NCBI GenBank assembly: GCA_025464975.1
Contig: JAODMT010000009.1
Span: 248,001-312,000 of the forward strand
Direction: 5' to 3'
Length of the DNA stretch: 64,000 nucleotides
From: Microbacteriaceae bacterium
GTDB lineage: Bacteria; Actinomycetota; Actinomycetes; Actinomycetales; Microbacteriaceae
Shown piece by piece: positions 25,511 through 34,835 of the stretch. Each line of letters starts with the position of its first letter. Within the stretch, counting starts at the first letter, position 1. Position numbers and translations under genes: made by a program. A model generated the notes under the pieces. It did not search any database and was not told the origin of the DNA. It worked only from the letters and a program-made list of their open reading frames with translations.

Positions 25511-27101
25511 TCCCGACGTAGAGGAGCCGCCTCTCCTCTTCGATCGCCTCCTCCGTCTTGGCGTAGGTGATCGGAACGAAACCGTCACTCAGGCCGACCA
25601 GGAACACGGTGTCCCACTCGAGTCCCTTTGCCGAGTGCAGTGTGGCGAGGGTCACAGCCGACATGGTGGGCTCGTGCTGGCTCGCCGCCCGTTCGAACAG
25701 GTCCCCGACGAAGGCCGAAAGCGACGTTCCAGGCGAGGACTCCTCCGCGAGGGCCATGAGCGCGTTGAGCGATTCCCACCGGTCGCGTACCGCTCCGCGG
25801 GCCTCGGGCGGGTCTTGCGTCCAGCCGAGGGATCGCAGCACGTCGCTCACCGTCTTGAACAGCGGTTCCCGGGTCGCTCCCACCACCGCGCCCTTGAGCA
25901 TCATGAGTGCCTGTTTGACCTCGCGCTGTTCGAAGAAGCGTGTCCCGCCTCGCAACTGGAAACTCACGCCGGCGTCGGTGAGCGCGGCCTCGAGCGGGGC
26001 GGATTGCACGTTGATGCGAAACAGGACGGCGATGTCCTGCGGACGGGTGCCCTCCGCGATCAGGGCGGCGACCTGGCCGGCGACGACCCGCGCTTCCGCG
26101 ACGTCGCTCGGATACGCGGTGATGGTCGGTGCGGCCTTCGCGGCGGACTCCGGCCCGCTCGACGTCGGACGAAGGGCGAGCGCGCCGGGGCGCCCACGCA
26201 TCAGCTGATTCGCGGTCGCGACTATGTGCGGGCTTGAGCGGTAGTTCTGCTCGAGCCGCACGACCGAAGCCTCACGGTATCGGGCGGGGAATCCGAGCAA
26301 GAACTCGGCCGATGCTCCGGCGAAGGAGTAGATGGTCTGGCTCGCGTCTCCAACCACACAGAGATCCTGGCGGTCGCCGAGCCACATGTCGAGCAGCCCC
26401 TGCTGAAGCGGCGACACATCCTGGTACTCGTCAACGACAAAGAAGCGATATTGCTCTCGAACCTGCTGGGCGACTCGGGGTTCGGCCTCGATCATCCCGG
26501 CGGTCGCGAGCAGTACGTCTTCGAAGTCGAGTTGGCGCCGCTCGTCTTTTTGAGACTCGTACGCGCGATGGAGGGCGAGCATCTTGTCCGCGTCGAGCAT
26601 CGACGGAAGCGTGCGGCCGTCTATGACCTTCGCGTATTGGTCAAGGGTGAGCCGCGACACCTTGCGCCACTCGATCTCCGCAGCGAGATCCCGAAGGGTC
26701 GCCGTGTCGAGCTTGAGCCGAAGCGACTCGGCGGATTGGGCGAGTAACCGGCCCTTGCTGTCAAGGATTCGCGGCATCGTGCCGCCGATCACCTCCGGCC
26801 AGAAGTGGCCGAGTTGGGACAGCGCCGAGGCGTGGAAGGTGCGAGCGGCGACCCCGGCGGCGCCGAGTTGACGCAATCGGCCGCGCAACTCGGCGGCGGC
26901 CTTAGAGGTGAAGGTGAGGGCCATCACCCGTTCGGGCGGATAGACGCCAGTCGCTACTCCATACGCAATGCGGTGCGTGATCGCCCGTGTCTTTCCGGTT
27001 CCGGCACCGGCGAGCATGCACAGCGGCCCGAGAAGCGTCTGCGCCGCGACCCGCTGGTCTTCGTCGAGCGCCTCGAGCAGGGAATCTGCCGAGGTCACCA
27101 C
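25410..27101 (-). CDS. uvrD2: ATP-dependent DNA helicase, UvrD2-like (SF1A)
   Basis: A 563-residue superfamily 1A helicase. All motifs are visible: AGAGTGKTRA (I), FTSKAAAELRGRL (Ia), VDEYQDVSPLQ (II), GDASQTIYSFAGA (III), LEQNYRS (IV), TLHSAKGLEWDTVFLVGL (V) and LLYVGITRARRRLHLS (VI). It ends soon after motif VI, so it lacks the HRDC domain and tetracysteine tail of mycobacterial UvrD2 (about 700 residues). It starts with tandem GTG codons and overlaps the nudC stop by 7 nt. Its 3' end runs into the E1-like gene on the other strand. The probable role is 3'-5' unwinding in DNA repair. Confidence 0.9.
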   Translation of the reverse strand: MVTSADSLLEALDEDQRVAAQTLLGPLCMLAGAGTGKTRAITHRIAYGVATGVYPPERVMALTFTSKAAAELRGRLRQLGAAGVAARTFHASALSQLGHFWPEVIGGTMPRILDSKGRLLAQSAESLRLKLDTATLRDLAAEIEWRKVSRLTLDQYAKVIDGRTLPSMLDADKMLALHRAYESQKDERRQLDFEDVLLATAGMIEAEPRVAQQVREQYRFFVVDEYQDVSPLQQGLLDMWLGDRQDLCVVGDASQTIYSFAGASAEFLLGFPARYREASVVRLEQNYRSSPHIVATANQLMRGRPGALALRPTSSGPESAAKAAPTITAYPSDVAEARVVAGQVAALIAEGTRPQDIAVLFRINVQSAPLEAALTDAGVSFQLRGGTRFFEQREVKQALMMLKGAVVGATREPLFKTVSDVLRSLGWTQDPPEARGAVRDRWESLNALMALAEESSPGTSLSAFVGDLFERAASQHEPTMSAVTLATLHSAKGLEWDTVFLVGLSDGFVPITYAKTEEAIEEERRLLYVGITRARRRLHLSWASGGSGRGPARRESRFLPQLR

Positions 27102-28045
27102 TTCAGTGAGTCGGCGATCGGGCCGCCATACCAGTGCTCGAGAATGGCGCGGGCGATTGAGGTGCGGCCGGGCAAGCCGATCTCGTCGAGGGCGGCCGTC
27201 AATTCGTCGCGGCTGAACCAGCGAAGCTCGAGAATCTCGTTACCGTCGGGGGTCAGGAGGGACTTGACGGCCGGATCGACCCGCGCAATGAATCCGAGCA
27301 TCAGCGAGGCGGGGAACGGCCAGGGTTGCGAGCCGAGGTACACGGGGTCGACGACGCGAATGCCGGATTCCTCGAACACCTCGCGCACGACCGCGCTCTC
27401 GAGCGACTCCCCCGGCTCGACAAAACCGGCGAGGAGCGAGAAACGGTTGGTGGGCCACATGGCGTTCGACCCGAGGAGGATGCGGTCGTCGTCGTCCACG
27501 ACTCCCACGATAATTGCGGCGTCGGTGCGGGGAAACACCTCGCGACCGTCTTCGACACTCTTGCGAACCCAACCGCCCTCGGCCGGAACGGTTGGGGCGC
27601 CGGTTTGCGGCGAGAAGCGGTGAGAGTCGTGCCAGTTGGCGAGGGCGAGGGCCGCGGTGAACAGCCCGGCATCGAGGTCGCCGAGCGTGCTGCCAATGAC
27701 GCGAAGGTTGCCCCACCGCTCCGCTTCGGGAGCGAGGGCCTCCGCCGCATCATTCGAGAGCACCGCCGCAACGTAGACCGTCGCCTGGCTGCTCGGCTGG
27801 ATCGACCGCCCGAGATAGAGCCGAAGCTCCGGCTCGGGAACGGCGTCGGGAGAGAGCAGGGAAAGGCCGCCGCCGTCCAGAAGCGCGTCGCCGTTCGGAC
27901 GAAGAATGAGAACCCGGGTCGCCGGGTCGGCGAACAACTCCTCGAACAGCTCGGGCCGGGAACGGCTCAGGTAATCCCGGTCCAGATCATGGCGGGACAG
28001 CGGCAGAGTCGACACGGGAAGCGGCGCCAGGAAATCAGCGAACAT
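27095..28045 (-). CDS. nudC: NAD(+) diphosphatase, Nudix (NudC-like)
   Basis: A 316-residue Nudix hydrolase. The Nudix box is GFVEPGESLESAVVREVFEESGI, followed at the expected distance by the NudC-specific SQPWPFPASLMLGF motif (SQPWPFPxS). It cleaves NAD(H) to NMN and AMP and can remove NAD caps from RNA. The zinc-ribbon cysteines of E. coli NudC are absent, as in many actinobacterial forms. It is co-transcribed with uvrD2 downstream, matching the mycobacterial order. Confidence 0.92.
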   Translation of the reverse strand: MFADFLAPLPVSTLPLSRHDLDRDYLSRSRPELFEELFADPATRVLILRPNGDALLDGGGLSLLSPDAVPEPELRLYLGRSIQPSSQATVYVAAVLSNDAAEALAPEAERWGNLRVIGSTLGDLDAGLFTAALALANWHDSHRFSPQTGAPTVPAEGGWVRKSVEDGREVFPRTDAAIIVGVVDDDDRILLGSNAMWPTNRFSLLAGFVEPGESLESAVVREVFEESGIRVVDPVYLGSQPWPFPASLMLGFIARVDPAVKSLLTPDGNEILELRWFSRDELTAALDEIGLPGRTSIARAILEHWYGGPIADSLKW

Positions 28046-28111
28046 ACTGCGACCAATCGTCGGAAGAGGTGGTTAGGCGTGGCGTTCGTCGCCGGCCGGC
28101 GACCGACAACC

Positions 28112-28117
28112 TACCCT
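28112..28117 (+). promoter_or_regulatory. -10 element (leaderless) of the APH-like gene at 28125
   Basis: TACCCT ends 7 nt before the ATG at 28125. Confidence 0.45.
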
Positions 28118-28124
28118 TTCAGGT

Positions 28125-29120
28125 ATGGCCAGATCCCATCTCACTCTAGCCGCGCTTGCCACCTCGGCCGTAGCCGGCCTCGACGTCGCCGCCGCGACCC
28201 GGTACGGCTCGGGCACCGACGGCGACTACGAGTCGGCGCTGCTGACGAGCCGCGACGGCGGTCGCTGGATCATCCGCGTGCCCACCTCCGAACGGGCCGA
28301 GGCCGAGCAGTCGGCCGATCTCGTCGCTCTACGCGCCCTCAGCAACGGGGTTCGCGCCCGACTTCCCTTCGCGGTGCCCACGTTCGCCGGTCACACACCG
28401 ATCGGGGGAACCCGCGCGGTCGTCTATGACTTCGTCGACGGGTCCAAACGATCCCTGTCCGCGATCTCGCATAGCAGTCCCCTCGCCCCGTCGATCGGCC
28501 GCGCGATCGCGGCTATCCACACCCTTCCGACCAGCGTGGTTGCCGATGCCGGTCTGCCGGTGCTGACGCCGACCGATGTGCTCCGTTCGAGCGTCACGAT
28601 TATGGACCGCGCCGGGGCGACGAACCTGGTTCCGGCGGAGCTGCTCGGCCGTTGGGAGCGCGCGACCGAGGACTCCGCTCTCTGGCAGTTCGCTCCGACC
28701 GTGATCAACGGTGCGCTCTCGGCAGACTCGTTCCTGACCGCGGAGAACGCCGTGACCGGTGTGCTCGGCTGGCAATCGCTGAGCGTGGGTGATCCGGCCC
28801 GTGACCTCTCCTGGTTGCTCGGCGCGCGCGGCGAGCACGTCGCCGAGGCGGCATTCGGGGCGTACGCCGCGACCCGCAGTACGAGCGACCGACAGATCCG
28901 AAATCGATCACGGTTGTATGCCGAGCTGGAGATTGCGAAGTGGCTTCTACACGGAACTCAGGAGAGAAGCACCGAGATCGTCGATGATGCGGTCGTGATG
29001 TTGCGCGGACTTGTCGACACCGTTCATTCCGACGGCGAGCAGAATCTCACGCACAGCACAATGCCGGTCATGGCCGTCGACGAGGTCGAGGCGATGCTCG
29101 ACCTCAACCAGCGCGGCTAG
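28125..29120 (+). CDS. Phosphotransferase, macrolide/aminoglycoside kinase-like (APH family)
   Basis: A 331-residue kinase-fold protein. The N-lobe has WIIRVPTSERAEAEQSADL in place of the ATP-lysine region. The usual catalytic HGDL loop appears as INGALSADSFLT with GWQSLSVGDPARDLSWLL for the metal-binding segment, so the key His and Asp of APH enzymes are not conserved. It may be a pseudokinase or act on an unusual substrate. Homologues occupy this position beside nudC/uvrD2 in other actinobacteria. The stop overlaps the convergent MFS gene by 4 nt. Confidence 0.75.
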   Translation: MARSHLTLAALATSAVAGLDVAAATRYGSGTDGDYESALLTSRDGGRWIIRVPTSERAEAEQSADLVALRALSNGVRARLPFAVPTFAGHTPIGGTRAVVYDFVDGSKRSLSAISHSSPLAPSIGRAIAAIHTLPTSVVADAGLPVLTPTDVLRSSVTIMDRAGATNLVPAELLGRWERATEDSALWQFAPTVINGALSADSFLTAENAVTGVLGWQSLSVGDPARDLSWLLGARGEHVAEAAFGAYAATRSTSDRQIRNRSRLYAELEIAKWLLHGTQERSTEIVDDAVVMLRGLVDTVHSDGEQNLTHSTMPVMAVDEVEAMLDLNQRG

Positions 29121-30550
29121 CGCGGAGGCGAATCGGAGACTTCGGCCAGACGGTTCCGTGTTACCGCTCCGTCGGACCGTGGTGTCTGACGGCTCTGTCC
29201 TGCCCGGACGGTTCGGACCGGCCGGTGCGATCGCGGCACGATCTGCACAAGGTTCCGGGGCCGACGCAGCCGGATCTTCAGCGCTAGCTTTCCCGAGCGT
29301 GCGAGCACGATCGAGATCACAACTGCAGCGAGCGCCGGGACGATCCCGGCGACTGCCATGGCGACGTGCACGCCGAATCGGTCCGCTATCGCACCGCTGA
29401 TCGGGCCGCCGAGCGCCTGCCCTCCGAGCATGATCATGGAGTACAGCGACATGACGCGGCCGCGGATGGCTCGATTGGTGGAGAGCTGAACCGTGGATTC
29501 TGCTCCCGTGGCGAAGAGCAGCCTGCTCAGCCCGATCGACGCGAGGAAGACGATGAACAGCGGCTCCCACGTGGCCGTTCCGGCCAGGATGAGGGCAAGT
29601 CCAAACAGTCCGGCCGCGAACATGATCGTGCGAAGCCGCACGGTCAGCCTGCGGGTGGAGAGAACGGCGCCGGAAAGGGCGCCAACGGCCGCGGCCGAAC
29701 TGTACAGGCCGTATCCGGCCGCGCCTGACTTGTAGACGGTGTCGGCGAAGGAGACGAGCAGCACTGGCAGGGTCATGCCGAAGGTCGAGACGAAGGCGAG
29801 CATCACCATCGGCCAGAAGATCGTCGGCTTGGACATGACGTACTTCAGGCCCTCGCGGATCTGTCCCTTCGACCGCTGCGCGCGGGGCGATGGCAACAGC
29901 TCTCGAACGCGCATGCAACCGAGATTGACGACCACGAGCACCGCGGCGATCGCGTTCACGCCGATCGACCAGCCCGAGCCGACGACCACGATCAGGACGC
30001 CGCTGATAGCCGGGCCGAGCAGGCCACCGAGGTGGAAGATCGAGGCGTTGAGGCTGATCGCATTGCGCAGACGACGGTGCCCGACCATTTCGTTGACGAA
30101 CGCCGAGCGAGCCGGTCCCTCCACGACGGCGACCATTCCGAGCAAGAGCGCGACTCCCCACACCTGCCACACCATGACCACTCCAAACAGAGTGAGTATC
30201 GCGAGGAGCGCACACAGCACCACGGTGATCGACTGAGTGGTCATCATCAGGCGTCGCTTGTCCACCCGGTCGGCGATGACCCCGCCCCACACGCCGAACA
30301 CCAGAACCGGCGCGAACTGCAGGAACACGGTCACGCCGACGAGAGCGATGTTGTGGGTCAGCTCATTCACGAGCCAGTCGGTCGCGATCTTCTGCATCCA
30401 GCCAGAGGTGTTGGCGATCACCTGGGAGATGACGTACAGGCGGTAGTTGAAGACCCGAAGGGAGTCGAATGTGTCCCGCCAGCGGGGTCGTTCTATGAGA
30501 ACGGGAATAGGTTCGGTCGGAGGGGAAATGGTTGATGCGTCGGCGGTCAC
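29117..30550 (-). CDS. MFS transporter, EntS/DUF894-like exporter
   Basis: A 477-residue membrane protein. The N-terminal VFNYRLYVISQVIANTSGWMQ and the ADRVDKRRLMM loop after helix 2 identify a 12-TM major facilitator of the enterobactin-exporter (EntS)/macrolide-efflux type. The last 60 residues form a basic, Arg/Pro-rich tail with no hydrophobic segment. It is divergent from a LysR regulator with 128 nt between, so it is probably the regulator's target. The pair sits inside a block otherwise conserved with mycobacteria, suggesting insertion. The exported compound is unknown. Confidence 0.9.
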   Translation of the reverse strand: MTADASTISPPTEPIPVLIERPRWRDTFDSLRVFNYRLYVISQVIANTSGWMQKIATDWLVNELTHNIALVGVTVFLQFAPVLVFGVWGGVIADRVDKRRLMMTTQSITVVLCALLAILTLFGVVMVWQVWGVALLLGMVAVVEGPARSAFVNEMVGHRRLRNAISLNASIFHLGGLLGPAISGVLIVVVGSGWSIGVNAIAAVLVVVNLGCMRVRELLPSPRAQRSKGQIREGLKYVMSKPTIFWPMVMLAFVSTFGMTLPVLLVSFADTVYKSGAAGYGLYSSAAAVGALSGAVLSTRRLTVRLRTIMFAAGLFGLALILAGTATWEPLFIVFLASIGLSRLLFATGAESTVQLSTNRAIRGRVMSLYSMIMLGGQALGGPISGAIADRFGVHVAMAVAGIVPALAAVVISIVLARSGKLALKIRLRRPRNLVQIVPRSHRPVRTVRAGQSRQTPRSDGAVTRNRLAEVSDSPPR

Positions 30551-30639
30551 TCGTAAATTCCTGAAGTTTGTCTTCTAGTTTCGTATGGGTACTCCCAACG
30601 TTAGAGGCGGCGGTGGCATTCCCAAATAGAATCGACACT

Positions 30640-30653
30640 ATAAGTATCATTAT
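30640..30653. promoter_or_regulatory. Candidate LysR-type binding palindrome
   Basis: ATAAGTATCATTAT, an AT-rich imperfect palindrome (arms ATAA/TTAT) in the MFS-LysR intergenic region, 26 nt before the LysR start. It stands out in a GC-rich background. Evidence is position and symmetry only. Confidence 0.4.
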
Positions 30654-30678
30654 GTTTCCCAATGTGAGGAGCTGAACG

Positions 30679-31536
30679 GTGTTCGATCCGGTGCTCCTGA
30701 AGACGTTTGTCACCGTCGCCGAAACGCTCAATTTCACGGTGACCGGCCAACTTCTCGGGTTGAGCCAACCGACGATCAGCCAGCACATTCGCAAGCTCGA
30801 GATCGCCGCCGGGCGCAACCTCGTCGTCCGCGACACTCGCGAAATGCGGCTGACCGACAACGGGGATGCCATGCTCGGCTTCGCCCGGACGATCCTTGCC
30901 GCGCACGACCAGGCCTCCAGCTACTTCACTGGCTCGGCGATGCGCGGACGCTTGCGATTCGGGTCGGCGGATGATCTCGCCCTCACGCAGCTCCCGCAGA
31001 TCCTTCGAGACTTCCGGCAGCTGTATCCGCACATCAACCTCGAACTGACGGTGAACCAGAGCGCCGTGCTCTCGCGGAGGCTCCTGGCCGGGCAACTCGA
31101 TCTCGTGTACATCAAACGCGAACCGGATAGCCCCGGCGGTCGCGTCGCCAGACGGGATCGGCTGGTGTGGGTCGGCCATCGCAACCTCAATCTCGAGCCG
31201 GGCCAGCCGGTTCCGCTAATCGCCTATCAGGCGCCCAGCCTCAGCCGAACGGCAACGATCACCGCGCTCGAGTCGGTCGGTCGCACCTGGCGTATCACCT
31301 GCAACGTGCGGGAGATCAACGGAGTGCTCGCCGCCACCCGCGCTGGCATCGGCATCGCGGCATTCCCGCAGAGCCTGATTCCGCCCGACCTTGCCGAGCT
31401 GTCGCCGGCTCTCGGACTGCCCGTGCTCGGCGACATCGACTTCAGCCTCCTCGACAACCCGACCTCGGCGCGGGAACCGATCGACGCCCTGGTCGCAGCG
31501 ATCATCGCACGCCAGGGCTCGATGGCGGTGCAGTAG
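30679..31536 (+). CDS. LysR-family transcriptional regulator
   Basis: A 285-residue LysR regulator. The winged HTH is at the N-terminus (FDPVLLKTFVTVAETLNFTV, then LLGLSQPTISQHIRKLE), followed by a periplasmic-binding-like effector domain (RLRFGSADDLALTQLPQILR). GAGGAG precedes the GTG start. It is divergent from the MFS exporter. It ends 8 nt from the convergent adnB stop. The effector is not known. Confidence 0.92.
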   Translation: MFDPVLLKTFVTVAETLNFTVTGQLLGLSQPTISQHIRKLEIAAGRNLVVRDTREMRLTDNGDAMLGFARTILAAHDQASSYFTGSAMRGRLRFGSADDLALTQLPQILRDFRQLYPHINLELTVNQSAVLSRRLLAGQLDLVYIKREPDSPGGRVARRDRLVWVGHRNLNLEPGQPVPLIAYQAPSLSRTATITALESVGRTWRITCNVREINGVLAATRAGIGIAAFPQSLIPPDLAELSPALGLPVLGDIDFSLLDNPTSAREPIDALVAAIIARQGSMAVQ

Positions 31537-31544
31537 TAGGTCTC

Positions 31545-34500
31545 TCAGCCGGCGATGCCACGCCACAGGGCCACGAGTTCACCGCGACCGTAGATGCGTT
31601 CCGGACGGATGACCCGGTCCTCACTCACGTAGTAGAACACCGCATCGATGAGTTCCGGGTCGATGCCCTTCCATTCGGCGAAGGCCTGCCGGTAGAGCGC
31701 GAGCTGGAGTTGCTTGGCCTCGAGGTCGTCGGCATCCCGCGGTGCCTTGCCGGTCTTCCAGTCGACCACCCGGTAGCGTCCGTCGACGAGATACACCGCG
31801 TCGAGCTTGCAGACGACCACCTCGCCGTCCAGGATGAGGTGGATCTCGATCTCGACCTCCTCCGGCGCAAGCGTCGCGAACTCGGACCGCTCGAAGGTCT
31901 GCCGCAGCCGCTCGAAACCGCCGGTCTCCATGCCCGCGAAGTCCGGTCCCTCGAAAACTGGTCGCTCGAAATCCGTCCCGTCGAAATCGAGGTCGAGTTC
32001 GGTCACACTCGCATCCAATTCCTCCGCGGTGCCGTGAACGCCGTAACGCTGTTCGACCCAGCCGTGGAACAGGGTGCCGAGCCGCGTCGCGCGATACGGT
32101 CGCCGGGGCATCGGTCGCCGCAGCGACGCCGCCACCTCGGCCGGGTCGGTCACGAAGTCCTTGAACCGGGAGGCCGACACCCTGGTCGGCAACTCGACCA
32201 CCTCCGTCGCGCTCAGTCTGCGTCTGCGCTCCTCGAGCAACAGGTCGAGGTCCGCCTCCCACTGACCGGCGTTCCCCGGGGCAGCCTCCCGCACCAGTTC
32301 GGCCGCGCGCTCCACGACGGCACGGCGCCCCCCAAGTGGATCCAGCGGCCAGCTGAACAGGTTCGCCTCGGCGCCGAGCGGATTTTCGGCGTGCGCACTG
32401 GCGACCGGCAGCTCGGCGATCACGCCATCCCCCGCGAGTTCCCGCAGAAACGGGCTCGGCAGCCTCGGCGTCGTCTGGGTCGCCCAGAACGACGCCGTAA
32501 GCAGGAGCGAATGCCGCGCCCGGGTGACCGCGACGTAGGCGAGTCTTCGCTCCTCGAGGTCGTGACGGTCGCGAACCGACGCCTTGAAGCGCTTCTGTTC
32601 GTCGATCAGCTCCTTGCGCGTTGTCGCCGCAGCCCATTCGAGAACGGGCAATTCGTCCGCGTCGCCGCGGAATTCGTAGGGAAGCGAGCCAAAGGTGAGC
32701 CACCCGTTTGATCCCTCGGCCGGCGTGCCCGGAAGCTCACCCTCGACCAGTCGTGGGACCACAACCAGGTCCCACTCCAGGCCCTTCGAGCCGTGGATGG
32801 TGAGCAGCTGCACGGTCCCGGGCTCGGGCTCCTCGGGTCGCGGTGCGAGATTGTCTCTCCACTCCGCCTCCCTCAGCCAGGCGAGAAACCCGCCGAGACT
32901 CGCCGAATCGTCCACCGCGACATAGCCGCTGAGGGCGTCGAAGAATGCCTCCATGTTGGCCGCGCCGAGGGAACGGGTCTCATTCGCAGCGACCTCGATG
33001 TCGAGCATGAGGTCTTGCTCGACGAAGGTGACGAAGTCGAGCAGGTCGAGGCCGACACGGGCCCGCAACCGCGCGAAGGTGCGTCCGGCCTCCCGCAGCC
33101 GCTCGAGACCCGCCGGGCTGAATCGCTCAAGGGCGGAGTGGCCGGGCCGGGCGGTGGCGATGAAGTCGAGCGCGTCGACGATCGAGCCACCCTCACCCTC
33201 GGCGACCGACTCCCGCATGCGTTGCCTGACGTCGTCGTCGATTGGACGCTGGGCGTAGTCCCGGTCGCGGAGCCAGGACGCGAGCCGCGAGAGCACGTGA
33301 AGGTCCTTGGCACCGATTCGCCAGCGAGACCCCGCGAGCAGCCGCACCAGTTCCGAGCCCGCGGTCGGGTCGTTGACGACGGCGAGCGCACATACCAGGT
33401 CGGCAATCTCCGGCTCGGCCATCAGCCCCCCGACGCCGAGCACATGGAACGGGATGCCGTGCCGGCGCAGCGCCGAGATGAAAGCCCCCTGCGTCTTTCG
33501 AGCGCGGAACAGCATCGCCGCGGTCGGCGGGGCCTGCCCTGAGCGCACCGCGAGCTTCGCCTTCAACCAGCGCGCGGCCGCCTCGGCCTCGTCCGGCAGG
33601 GTCTCCTCGACCATCACCTCGACGGGAAGGGCGGATGCCGACGGTCCTGCCTCGAGCCGGTGGACCGCCGTTCGCGCGCTTGGCCGGAACGGTTCGACGA
33701 TGGCGTTGGCGACGGAAAGGATGTCGTGACCATTACGCCACGACGTGGTCAGGGCGTAATGGCTGACCGAGTCATCCCCGAACTGGCGCGGAAATCCCTC
33801 GAGGTTCGCGGCACTCGCGCCGCGCCATCCGTAGATCGACTGGTTTGGGTCGCCGACCGCCATCACCGGAGTCCGGGCGAACAGCTCGGAAAGCAGCCAG
33901 GTCTGCACGACACTCGTGTCCTGATACTCGTCGAGCAGCACGACCCGGTACTGCTCGCGAAGTTCCTCGGCCACTCGCGGCACCTCGCGGACGATCTGCA
34001 GTGCAAGAGCAACCTGGTCGGAGTACTCGACCAGTCCGCGCCGCGCCTTCGCCACCGAAAACTGCGTCGCGAGGTCGATCAGCGCGGGAAGGGCACCGAC
34101 CGTCTTGGCGAACGCCGCGACATCCTCGTAGGCCCCCCTACCGCCCGACGGAAGCTCGGCGACGGCCGCGAATCGGTCGGCGAAGGCGGCAACCTCCGCC
34201 GGGTCGGCGACGTTTTCGCTCAGTGCGTGGGCGAGGGCGAGCACCCCCTTGGTGACCGAATCGACGCTCTTATCGAGGGCGGGCAGACGATCGTCGCTCG
34301 AGGCGACAACGATCGATCGGGCCAGCTGCCAGGCGGACGCCTCGCCGAGCACCGCCCCGTCGGCTTCCCGTCCGAGCAGGATCGCGTTGTCCCGGTAGAT
34401 TCGGTTTGAGAACGAGTTGTAGGTTGCGACGGACGGCGGGTCGAACTCGTCGTAGTCTGCGGTGACGAGACCGGCGGCGTGCAGTTCGGCGATTCTCTCC

Positions 34501-34835
34501 CTGATGCGGGCGGACAACTCTCCGGCTGCCTTGCGTGTGAAGGTGAGTCCGAGAATCTCTCCCGGCTGCACCTTGCCGTTGGCGAGCAGCCAGAGCACAC
34601 GATTGGCCATGGTCTCGGTCTTTCCGCTGCCGGCTCCGGCGACGACGAGGGCCGGCTCGAGCGGCGACTCGATGATGGCGCGTTGCTGGGCCGTTGGCCG
34701 AGGGCGCCCGAGCGCGTCGGCAATCTCGTCCGCGCCCACAAACGGCGCCGCAATAGACGACGCGCCGACTTCGGGCCGTCCCAAGGGCATCCCGCCCACC
34801 TCATTCACATTGATCATCTCGCTCAGGTCAGTCAC
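31545..34835 (-). CDS. adnB: AdnB-like helicase-nuclease subunit (UvrD helicase + PD-(D/E)XK nuclease)
   Basis: A 1096-residue protein. The N-terminal two thirds is an SF1A helicase: AGAGSGKTETM (I), FTRKAAGEL (Ia), LDEYQDTSVVQ (II), GDPNQSIYGWRGA (III), TIHGSKGLEWDLVVVP (V), LAYVAVTRARHSLLL (VI). The C-terminal part is a RecB-family nuclease with CKLDAVYLV, RVVDWKTGK and QLALYRQAF. It matches AdnB (about 1100 residues), the motor and 5'-strand nuclease of the AdnAB complex that resects double-strand breaks in actinobacteria. Its start overlaps the adnA stop by 8 nt, so the subunits are coupled. Confidence 0.93.
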   Translation of the reverse strand: MTDLSEMINVNEVGGMPLGRPEVGASSIAAPFVGADEIADALGRPRPTAQQRAIIESPLEPALVVAGAGSGKTETMANRVLWLLANGKVQPGEILGLTFTRKAAGELSARIRERIAELHAAGLVTADYDEFDPPSVATYNSFSNRIYRDNAILLGREADGAVLGEASAWQLARSIVVASSDDRLPALDKSVDSVTKGVLALAHALSENVADPAEVAAFADRFAAVAELPSGGRGAYEDVAAFAKTVGALPALIDLATQFSVAKARRGLVEYSDQVALALQIVREVPRVAEELREQYRVVLLDEYQDTSVVQTWLLSELFARTPVMAVGDPNQSIYGWRGASAANLEGFPRQFGDDSVSHYALTTSWRNGHDILSVANAIVEPFRPSARTAVHRLEAGPSASALPVEVMVEETLPDEAEAAARWLKAKLAVRSGQAPPTAAMLFRARKTQGAFISALRRHGIPFHVLGVGGLMAEPEIADLVCALAVVNDPTAGSELVRLLAGSRWRIGAKDLHVLSRLASWLRDRDYAQRPIDDDVRQRMRESVAEGEGGSIVDALDFIATARPGHSALERFSPAGLERLREAGRTFARLRARVGLDLLDFVTFVEQDLMLDIEVAANETRSLGAANMEAFFDALSGYVAVDDSASLGGFLAWLREAEWRDNLAPRPEEPEPGTVQLLTIHGSKGLEWDLVVVPRLVEGELPGTPAEGSNGWLTFGSLPYEFRGDADELPVLEWAAATTRKELIDEQKRFKASVRDRHDLEERRLAYVAVTRARHSLLLTASFWATQTTPRLPSPFLRELAGDGVIAELPVASAHAENPLGAEANLFSWPLDPLGGRRAVVERAAELVREAAPGNAGQWEADLDLLLEERRRRLSATEVVELPTRVSASRFKDFVTDPAEVAASLRRPMPRRPYRATRLGTLFHGWVEQRYGVHGTAEELDASVTELDLDFDGTDFERPVFEGPDFAGMETGGFERLRQTFERSEFATLAPEEVEIEIHLILDGEVVVCKLDAVYLVDGRYRVVDWKTGKAPRDADDLEAKQLQLALYRQAFAEWKGIDPELIDAVFYYVSEDRVIRPERIYGRGELVALWRGIAG

